DNA from: Planctomycetota bacterium
GTDB lineage: Bacteria > Planctomycetota > Phycisphaerae > UBA1845 > PWPN01
Assembly (NCBI GenBank): GCA_020346805.1
Contig: CP070790.1
Span: forward strand, 3,349,268-3,370,254
Reading direction: 5' to 3'
Length of the DNA: 20,987 nucleotides
The translations under genes and the position numbers were made by a program. This document shows, one piece after another, positions 15,644-20,987 of this stretch. Every line of letters starts with the position of its first letter. Position 1 is the stretch's first letter. The notes under the pieces were generated by a model. It worked only from the letters and a program-made list of their open reading frames with translations. It had not been told where the DNA came from and ran no database searches.

Positions 15644-17092
15644 TTATCTGGTTTGATGGGGGGCGTCCGGGGCATTGGTTTCAGGCAGCCACTTGGCGAG
15701 TTTTTTCTTTATCGATGCGAACCGGGATTTGTCGGCCAAGTTGGTCCATTCCATAGGATCGTTTTTGTGGTCGTATAATTCTTCTGAGCCGTCCTGGTAG
15801 CGGATATATCGCCAGCGTTCGGAACGGACGGCATGATTGTTTCGGCCGTGGGTGGTAACTACCGGCCGATCCCATGGGGCATTGGGATGTTTCAGCAAGG
15901 GCACCAGACTTTTGCCCTCCAGGTTTTTTTTGAGTGGTAGGCCGCAAAGCTCAATCATTGTTGGGTAGATATCCAGTAGACTGACCGTACGTTGGCAACG
16001 GCTGTTGGGCTTGGCCAAGCCGGGGGCCACGATCATAAACGGCATGCGGGTTGCTTCTTCCCACAGGGCAAACTTGCGCCAGTGCAACTTTTCACCCAGG
16101 TGCCAGCCATGATCGCTCCACAAAATGACGATGGTGTTGTTGGCATAGGGACTTTGATCCAATGCATCGAGCAGTTTACCGAGACAAGCATCGACAAAAC
16201 TGATGGTAGCCAGGTAGGCCTGGACCGCTTTTTCCCAATTGTTGGTTTCCAAAACCGCTTTGTGGTCTCTTTGGGGATTGGCTATTTTTTGTCCTATTTC
16301 AGGGATATCGTCGAGATCATCTTCTTTGACTGCCGGCAGTCTGATTTTAGATAAGGGGTAGAGGTCGAAGTACTTTCGGGGGACATACCAGGGGAGGTGG
16401 GGCTTGATAAAACCGACGGCCAGGAAGAAAGACTGGTTGTGTTTTTGGCGTAAATAATTGCAGCCCCATTGGGCCAGTTTCCAATCGCCCATCGCCTCAT
16501 CGGGTACGTCGATCGGTCCCCAGTCAAATTGCTGTCCACCCGTGGTAATCCCGTTGAGAGGTCTTACTTCAGGAACGGGGCTGGGCTGGTATGGGTGATA
16601 ATAATGAAAAGATTCGGGTTCATTTAAGGACATATGGAAGATTTTTCCCCCGCCGGCGACTCGGTATCCGTTAGCCATGAAATGCTGGGTCAGAGTTACG
16701 GCATTGGGCATTGCCGGCCGCCAGGGTTGCCCGTTGTGGTAAACCCCGGAGGTTGAGGGCCTGATACCGGTCATCAGGCTGGCCCGCGAAGGATTGCAGG
16801 CCGGTGCTGAGCAGTACGAATGAGTGAACAATACGCCACGCCGGGCCAATCGATTCAGATTCGGGGTTTTGACTCCGGGATAACCGCCCAGATCCTCAAT
16901 CCAGTCGTTGAGATCGTCGATGGCGATAAACAGTACATTGGGGCGGTTGGTCTTGCCGGCGGTTGATTTGGATGGGCTATCTGCTGCGGCTTGGGCTGTT
17001 TGCTCGGATGAAAATCCAAATATGACACATGCTGCCATTAACAGCGCGGCAGATGATTGTGGTAGTTTTAATAATTGTGATTTGAAAAACAT
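15644..17092 (-). CDS. Secreted sulfatase of the iduronate-2-sulfatase type
   Basis: This 482-residue exported enzyme removes sulfate esters, probably from polysaccharides. A signal segment (SSAALLMAACVIFGF, about 13-27) is followed by NVLFIAIDDLNDW (52-64) with metal-binding Asp59 and Asp60. The formylglycine motif CNPSR (99-103) then follows inside SAPACNPSRASLMTG; Cys99 must be modified by an FGE or anaerobic maturase not seen here. WSDHGWHLGEKLHW supplies the later metal ligands. The IDDLNDW plus CNPSR combination is typical of the iduronate-sulfatase-like S1_7 group, which is abundant in marine planctomycetes. The ATG at 17090-17092 is chosen for GAGAGG 8 bases upstream over an in-frame GTG at 17101. 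It stands alone, with no carbohydrate cluster around it. Confidence 0.9.
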   Translation of the reverse strand: MFFKSQLLKLPQSSAALLMAACVIFGFSSEQTAQAAADSPSKSTAGKTNRPNVLFIAIDDLNDWIEDLGGYPGVKTPNLNRLARRGVLFTHSYCSAPACNPSRASLMTGIRPSTSGVYHNGQPWRPAMPNAVTLTQHFMANGYRVAGGGKIFHMSLNEPESFHYYHPYQPSPVPEVRPLNGITTGGQQFDWGPIDVPDEAMGDWKLAQWGCNYLRQKHNQSFFLAVGFIKPHLPWYVPRKYFDLYPLSKIRLPAVKEDDLDDIPEIGQKIANPQRDHKAVLETNNWEKAVQAYLATISFVDACLGKLLDALDQSPYANNTIVILWSDHGWHLGEKLHWRKFALWEEATRMPFMIVAPGLAKPNSRCQRTVSLLDIYPTMIELCGLPLKKNLEGKSLVPLLKHPNAPWDRPVVTTHGRNNHAVRSERWRYIRYQDGSEELYDHKNDPMEWTNLADKSRFASIKKKLAKWLPETNAPDAPHQTR

Positions 17093-17196
17093 GTAAAACA
17101 CCTCTCACGGCTACTGTCAGTGTTACCTAAACAAGGGGGGAATATCTTACATGGTTCGGGGCAGGTTGCAAAGTTGAGTTTGGGATTTGTTGGAGG

Positions 17197-18195
17197 TTAT
17201 TGATGGGGAGCGGGTTTTGTCTGAACAGCTTGTGTTGTCTGCGTAGTGGGGACGTCTTCTTCCGGCGGCAGATTGCGATAAGTGGGATCGAGCAGGACAA
17301 AACCCCAATCCGAGGGCCTCTCTTTTGTCGTACGATACTCCACATCGCCGCCGTCGTCTTTTCCATCCTCTCCAATGCTGTAAACGATAACTGCATCCTC
17401 GTCTATACGGTAGCGCAAGGTTTTTTTATCAAAGGGATCAAGCGGGACGTTGTCAAGATAATCAGGTACAAGTTGATAGAGTTTTTCGGGAAACTTGTTA
17501 TGGACAAGACGGTATCGTTCGATGGCCATGGCGGTGCGGGCGGAACGGGTCTTGGCATAATGCTTTAATTGAAGTTCAAATGATCGTGTAAATGATGAGA
17601 CCATGATATTAGAAAGTAAATAATAACTAGACATGTTGTCGATTTCTTTGCTAATCTTACGGGCAATTTCAAGTCCTTTTATGGGATATTTGGCGGCACG
17701 GACGTGGCGGTTGCGCATATACATATAATAGGCTTGATCGCGAAAAAATAGCCCGCGTACTCCTGGTAATCTTTTTAAGGGTGGATGATTGAAGCTACCG
17801 TCCATACGATAGCCGGGTGTGATCAAAAACCAGTTGATGATGTCGTTACTCCACGCACGATCACCAAGCATTCCCGGGTATATGCAATTTTTATCCTCAA
17901 TGTCAACCAGCAATTTATCTATTTGCAATAGCTGCTCCGACTTTATGTCAACGTGAGCGCACAAAAGCTCAATTTTTGATACTCCTCTAGCATCAATAGC
18001 CACATTTACTAATTGAGAAAGCAAGAAATATTCTTCTTCCTGTAACTGAGTGAACTTAAAAATAGTTCTGAGATCGTTGATTAAAGAATCCACTTGATCG
18101 TTTATTATACGGTAGGTGATTTGCAGATCTTTTAATCTGGCTGCTTCATGTAGAAGTGTGCTTTTGAAGTAGGATAAATCATAGTAATAAAAAAA
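17197..18195 (-). CDS. Planctomycete-type hypothetical protein, 5'-truncated at the junction
   Basis: A GTG at 18093 would give 298 residues, but the frame is open back to a TAG at 18196-18198 and reads as real protein there (STLLHEAARLKDLQITYRII). The gene therefore has no credible start and is truncated. The conserved middle is a helical stretch ending FLLSQLVNVAIDA. The C-terminus has AMAIERYRLVHNKFPEKLYQ, then LDNVPLDPF and VIVYSIGEDGKDDGGDV, a pattern I know from planctomycete hypothetical proteins and the pseudopilin-like 'yP..L..L.P.yl...P.DPf' block. Full-length relatives are, from memory, considerably longer at the N-terminus. The tail is Thr/Gln/Pro-rich. Function is unknown. The break coincides with a change to AT-rich archaeal-type sequence. 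Confidence 0.68.
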   Translation of the reverse strand, partial: FFYYYDLSYFKSTLLHEAARLKDLQITYRIINDQVDSLINDLRTIFKFTQLQEEEYFLLSQLVNVAIDARGVSKIELLCAHVDIKSEQLLQIDKLLVDIEDKNCIYPGMLGDRAWSNDIINWFLITPGYRMDGSFNHPPLKRLPGVRGLFFRDQAYYMYMRNRHVRAAKYPIKGLEIARKISKEIDNMSSYYLLSNIMVSSFTRSFELQLKHYAKTRSARTAMAIERYRLVHNKFPEKLYQLVPDYLDNVPLDPFDKKTLRYRIDEDAVIVYSIGEDGKDDGGDVEYRTTKERPSDWGFVLLDPTYRNLPPEEDVPTTQTTQAVQTKPAPHQ

Positions 18196-18260
18196 CTAAA
18201 CATTAACAAGGAAAAAATGAAAGTTGATTTAATTTTTCTAGTTTTTTTAGACACTTTCTA
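18180..18260. other. Junction between bacterial-type and archaeal-type sequence
   Basis: Balanced-composition bacterial coding sequence stops at about 18,180 and poly-A/poly-T-rich sequence begins. The bacterial frame runs into a stop inside TAAAAAAACTA. The exact breakpoint cannot be fixed within about 20 bases because the region is low complexity. No insertion-sequence ends, target duplication, tRNA or integrase is seen here. Confidence 0.65.
18188..18249. repeat. AT-rich 11-bp inverted repeat at the junction
   Basis: TAAAAAAACTA (18188-18198) is the exact reverse complement of TAGTTTTTTTA (18239-18249). Inside it GAAAAA (18211-18216) faces TTTTTC (18233-18238). On the minus strand this follows the 499-residue protein gene with T-runs and could serve as its archaeal terminator. 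It could also be a site where polymerase or assembler jumped. Confidence 0.5.
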
Positions 18261-19760
18261 TTATCCTCCCTCTTGTGAACTTAATTTTTTTAATTTTCGT
18301 CTTTGATTTTCTTGGTCTCGTCTTATTCTTAATAAGGTTTGTTCTTTCATGATTTTTTCAGCTCTAGCTTTTCTGTCGACTAATACCTTTTCTTTCTCTA
18401 TAATAGGTACTTCAATTATTTTTATCTCTTCTTTTTCCTTCTTTTTACTTGGTTTTTTTTCTTTTTTAAACAAAAATTTTTCTTTCTTTTTTGGTTTTTC
18501 TTTTTTCACTTCCTTGATTTTTTCTTTTTTTACTGGTTTTGGTTGAATAATTGATTTAACATAATATTCATACCATAAAAGTGCAGATTTATATTCATCT
18601 TCCATTATCTCTAATACTTCATTGTATTTTTGTTTATCCCGTTGTTTAAGTTTTTTTAAATACTTCTCTTCCTCAGGTATATCCCATGGTTTATCTGGTT
18701 TAACACAAATATTATCCATAATATGTTTACGTCTAAATATTAAAAATAAAACAATTACTAAAACAATAAAAATCAATATAATTATTCCTAAGCTACTCAT
18801 TTCTGAGAAATATATCCCCTTTGTTTCTAGGTAAACTGTTCGTTCAGCAATTGTCACATTTGGCTGATCGATTGAATAAGCTTGTATTTTTATATCATGA
18901 CGGGTTCCATAATCAAGAAAAGATGGAGGAAAATAAACACCTAAATAAGTATCTTTTATCTCACCAGGGGATAAAGTGATACTAATAGGATCAGCAATCT
19001 TAACATCATCTTTGTTAGTCACAACTCTAAATCCAAATGTATCGTTATAATTCCCAAGGTTCTGTACTGTAATAGGGATAGATACGATCTCATCAGGTCT
19101 GAAAAACATGTAAGGTACTGAACTAAATTTAACTTTATGATATGGTTTTATTTTCAATAATACTTCAACTTCTCTTATACCTTCGTCTACAGTTCCACTA
19201 TATCTTCCCCATCCTCCAATAAACGCATAAAGGGTCCAGAAAAATGAATTTGGAAATGGCAGATCTCTATTAAACCAAAGACTTCCATATGCATGTGTAA
19301 CTTTCATTCCTAATTTTAGAATACCAGATTGAATGGCATGTGCAGCTTCTGTAGGAGCATGTAAAGTAACAGAAACATTTGTTTTAAGAACTGATCCCTC
19401 TTTATATTCAATAGTAGTTGGATTAAAAAGTACTTTCCAAGAGCCATATTTATTTTCGTCAGGATATTCGATAACCTCAAAATTCATAAACCGTGAAAAA
19501 ATAAATGATTGTACTTTTTGAACTTTTTGAAACTCTCCAGTTTCAAAATCCATCATTCCGACATTAAAATAAACAGTTTCATTATATCCGATTTCCATAA
19601 CTGGTTGATCTGATTTAGCCGCGACAGCTGCAAATCGCTGTATTCGAAAAATCCATTCTGCTAAAAAATATCCTAGTCGTTGTAAAAGTCCTCTAGGTCT
19701 TTCCTCCTGCTGAGCTAAAGCATTTTCTGATATAGCTTGATTTATAAAACTAAAACACAA
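18261..19760 (-). CDS. Archaeal-type membrane-anchored surface protein with Lys-rich cytoplasmic tail
   Basis: The protein has 499 residues if begun at the TTG 19758-19760. The external part (about 20-320) is beta-rich and contains a CARDB/NEW3-like sandwich (about 226-310; SIPITVQNLGNYNDTFGF, then LSPGEIKDTYLGVYFPPSF). One membrane helix (about 324-343, GIIILIFIVLVIVLFLIF, then RRKH) is followed by a 150-residue charged cytoplasmic tail with many KKEK-type runs and likely coiled coil. The TTG start leaves only a stub of a signal peptide. The frame is open to 19817 and encodes ITKKKRLLIIFIIFLLCFSF, a proper signal, but with no ATG, GTG or TTG ahead of it. The sandwich is visibly homologous to that in the upstream gene. 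No known function; a cell-envelope or S-layer-linked role is inferred. Confidence 0.75.
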   Translation of the reverse strand: MCFSFINQAISENALAQQEERPRGLLQRLGYFLAEWIFRIQRFAAVAAKSDQPVMEIGYNETVYFNVGMMDFETGEFQKVQKVQSFIFSRFMNFEVIEYPDENKYGSWKVLFNPTTIEYKEGSVLKTNVSVTLHAPTEAAHAIQSGILKLGMKVTHAYGSLWFNRDLPFPNSFFWTLYAFIGGWGRYSGTVDEGIREVEVLLKIKPYHKVKFSSVPYMFFRPDEIVSIPITVQNLGNYNDTFGFRVVTNKDDVKIADPISITLSPGEIKDTYLGVYFPPSFLDYGTRHDIKIQAYSIDQPNVTIAERTVYLETKGIYFSEMSSLGIIILIFIVLVIVLFLIFRRKHIMDNICVKPDKPWDIPEEEKYLKKLKQRDKQKYNEVLEIMEDEYKSALLWYEYYVKSIIQPKPVKKEKIKEVKKEKPKKKEKFLFKKEKKPSKKKEKEEIKIIEVPIIEKEKVLVDRKARAEKIMKEQTLLRIRRDQENQRRKLKKLSSQEGG

Positions 19761-19855
19761 TAAGAAAATTATGAATATAATTAATAATCTTTTTTTTTTA
19801 GTGATATTGTTATCCCCCTAAAGAGGAGTTCAATTTTATTTAGTTATTATTAGGT

Positions 19856-19883
19856 AAGAAAATGAGTTTTTACTCATTTTCTT
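19856..19883. terminator. 12-bp perfect hairpin overlapping the end of the 322-residue gene
   Basis: AAGAAAATGAGT (19856-19867) and ACTCATTTTCTT (19872-19883) form a perfect stem with a TTTT loop. The TGA stop of the minus-strand gene (19874-19876) lies inside the stem. On the plus strand ATCTTTTTTT follows; on the minus strand no strong T-run follows. It may be a terminator or an RNA-processing/stability hairpin between the two archaeal genes. Confidence 0.5.
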
Positions 19884-20842
19884 AATCTTTTTTTAATAAC
19901 AAACTGGTATAGAATCAATAATATTACAACAATTATAATTATTGGTAAAATTATTATTTCTATTCCAATAAATGAAAATCCTCTACTTTCTACCAATAGA
20001 CTTATTGGTTTAGTTTCTCCCTTATAATCTGGTTGTTCCACCATCTCTGGAGTATAATGTATATATATAGCTGCAGATTCATCATGATATCCAAATGACT
20101 TTGGAGGTTTAATTGTGAGCCAAACAGTTTCTTTTGAACCTTCATTTTCATCTAATACAATTTCATCAGTTATTATTGCAGACCAATCATCCTTAATACT
20201 GACTATTTCGAAATATACCCTTGTTCTTGCATTTCCCATGTTAATTACTTCAATTGGAAATACAGCTGTATCCATGGGACCAATTAATTTATACTCTCCT
20301 TCAGGAAATTGAGGTTGTACTATCGGAAGATACCCCGGATCAAATTTAACGTCAACTTCAGTTTCAAATTTTCCAATCCCACCTACTTGTGGTACGGTAA
20401 TTCTTAGTTTAACATATCCTCCACCATATGCAGGTGCATCTTCATCAACTTTAATAGATAATCTAGCTTGTAAGTCACTTGGCTCATCAACTTGAATAGA
20501 TGTTTGAGGCGATTGATCTACTGAAGCTATAACCCAATCAGGTGACTCAATTGGCACTATTTTAACTACAATTGGTCGACCTGCATAGATAATAGCAGCC
20601 AACCTGGCCAAGTTCGGGAAAAGACCACCATATACCAATTTATAAGTGAGATTAAAGGTAATAGTTTCCCATTCTCCCCTTGGAGCGACAATACCTGTTA
20701 TATCTTCATAATTAACTTCTACTAAATGTTCTAAATTGAATAAAATACCTGCTGATGTAGTAGGAACCAATGCAGCAGATAGACTAACAAGCAATATTCC
20801 CATTATCAGTGTAGCCTTAACGCTTCTAAAGTTTTTCTTCAT
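19874..20842 (-). CDS. Archaeal-type secreted, C-terminally anchored beta-sandwich protein
   Basis: The 322-residue protein has a signal peptide (MKKNFRSVKATLIMGILLVS, then LSAALVPTTSA; cleavage near 31) and an external beta-rich body of two sandwich-like parts (about 35-170 and 185-285). A single membrane helix (about 292-315, IGIEIIILPIIIIVVILLIL) and a short basic tail (KKRLRK) end it. The second part (FPIEVINMGNARTRVYFEIV, then ENEGSKETVWLTIKPPKSFG) resembles the CARDB/NEW3-like domain of the next gene, so the two are distant paralogues with the same orientation in the membrane. The start is firm: GGTGAT lies 5 bases before the ATG and an archaeal TATA-like box about 50 bases before. The downstream gene follows after about 110 bases on the same strand. 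Function unknown; envelope role inferred. Confidence 0.8.
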   Translation of the reverse strand: MKKNFRSVKATLIMGILLVSLSAALVPTTSAGILFNLEHLVEVNYEDITGIVAPRGEWETITFNLTYKLVYGGLFPNLARLAAIIYAGRPIVVKIVPIESPDWVIASVDQSPQTSIQVDEPSDLQARLSIKVDEDAPAYGGGYVKLRITVPQVGGIGKFETEVDVKFDPGYLPIVQPQFPEGEYKLIGPMDTAVFPIEVINMGNARTRVYFEIVSIKDDWSAIITDEIVLDENEGSKETVWLTIKPPKSFGYHDESAAIYIHYTPEMVEQPDYKGETKPISLLVESRGFSFIGIEIIILPIIIIVVILLILYQFVIKKRLRK

Positions 20843-20847
20843 TTTTT

Positions 20848-20853
20848 ATCACC
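20848..20853 (-). promoter_or_regulatory. Archaeal-type Shine-Dalgarno GGTGAT
   Basis: The minus-strand reading GGTGAT is complementary to the anti-Shine-Dalgarno end of 16S rRNA and lies 5 bases before the ATG of the 322-residue gene. Strong GGTGAT sites are common in euryarchaea and differ from the GGAG-type sites in the bacterial part of the window. Confidence 0.6.
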
Positions 20854-20891
20854 ATTTTTTAATATTTTCAATATATATTTACGTTTTCCCG

Positions 20892-20899
20892 TATTTAAA
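20892..20899 (-). promoter_or_regulatory. Archaeal TATA-like box
   Basis: Read on the minus strand this is TTTAAATA, a typical TBP site, about 50 bases upstream of the ATG. Transcription starting about 25 bases downstream would give a leader of about 25 bases containing the GGTGAT site. The preceding bases are a poor match to a purine-rich BRE. Confidence 0.5.
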
Positions 20900-20905
20900 G
20901 GTTGT

Positions 20906-20930
20906 TGTACATTTGTTACATTTATGTACA
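20906..20930. promoter_or_regulatory. Perfect 7-bp palindromic operator candidate
   Basis: TGTACAT (20906-20912) and ATGTACA (20924-20930) are exact reverse complements separated by 11 bases, and a related TTACAT sits between them. The site ends 6 bases upstream of the TATA-like box, where archaeal activators or repressors bind. The 18-base centre-to-centre arm spacing is closer to two helical turns than to one and a half. Confidence 0.5.
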
Positions 20931-20987
20931 CAATTCCTATTATTGTAATTATATATATAACTTTCATTATATAAAAGTATTGTCCTA

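Noticed and set aside
18208..18300. Plus-strand ATG frame near the junction (MKVDLIFLVF)
   Set aside because: Only about 30 codons, in low-complexity sequence overlapping the archaeal gene end.
18349..18546. Phe/Ser-rich plus-strand frame
   Set aside because: It is the complement of the Lys-rich tail of the archaeal protein and reflects A-rich codons.

Overview
The window falls into two parts. Positions 1 to about 18,180 look like a chromosomal stretch of a Planctomycetes-type bacterium (Phycisphaerae-like is my guess). The reasons are balanced base composition, many non-ATG or weakly supported starts, a formylglycine sulfatase, a Tat-exported phosphoesterase, an McsA/McsB pair outside the Firmicutes setting, and a hypothetical protein of a type I associate with planctomycetes. 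Positions from about 18,190 to the end are strongly AT-rich and look archaeal (Thermoplasmata-like euryarchaeote is a guess). They carry two membrane-anchored surface proteins, a TTTAAATA TATA-like box and a GGTGAT Shine-Dalgarno. The switch falls inside the 5' part of a bacterial gene, so an assembly chimera is the simplest explanation; lateral transfer is the alternative.

Layout of the bacterial part: alpha-glucan phosphorylase glgP (minus, cut by the left edge); an 830-base non-coding gap; a small RRM RNA-binding protein (plus); a beta-propeller secreted protein and a Tat-type metallophosphoesterase (both minus); a GC-rich nested hairpin; a DUF2617-like protein with a clear terminator; isopropylmalate dehydratase small subunit leuD and a multi-membrane-span GT-C glycosyltransferase-like protein (both plus); the mcsA-mcsB operon (minus, ATGA overlap); trpE (plus) behind a gap rich in inverted repeats; a small basic protein (minus); a C39-like cysteine-peptidase lipoprotein followed by a small secreted protein (plus); a phosphoglycolate-phosphatase-like HAD enzyme (plus); a sulfatase (minus); and a 5'-truncated hypothetical gene (minus) ending at the junction.

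Most genes are single housekeeping units with frequent strand switches and no large operon. The only units that look functionally linked are mcsA-mcsB (protein-arginine phosphorylation), the C39 lipoprotein with its small secreted partner, and the two archaeal envelope proteins, which share a beta-sandwich domain plus C-terminal membrane anchor. I see no CRISPR array, rRNA, tRNA, transposase, integrase or recognised defence system. The least explained material is the archaeal surface-protein pair with its 25-bp operator-like palindrome, and the C39/small-protein pair.
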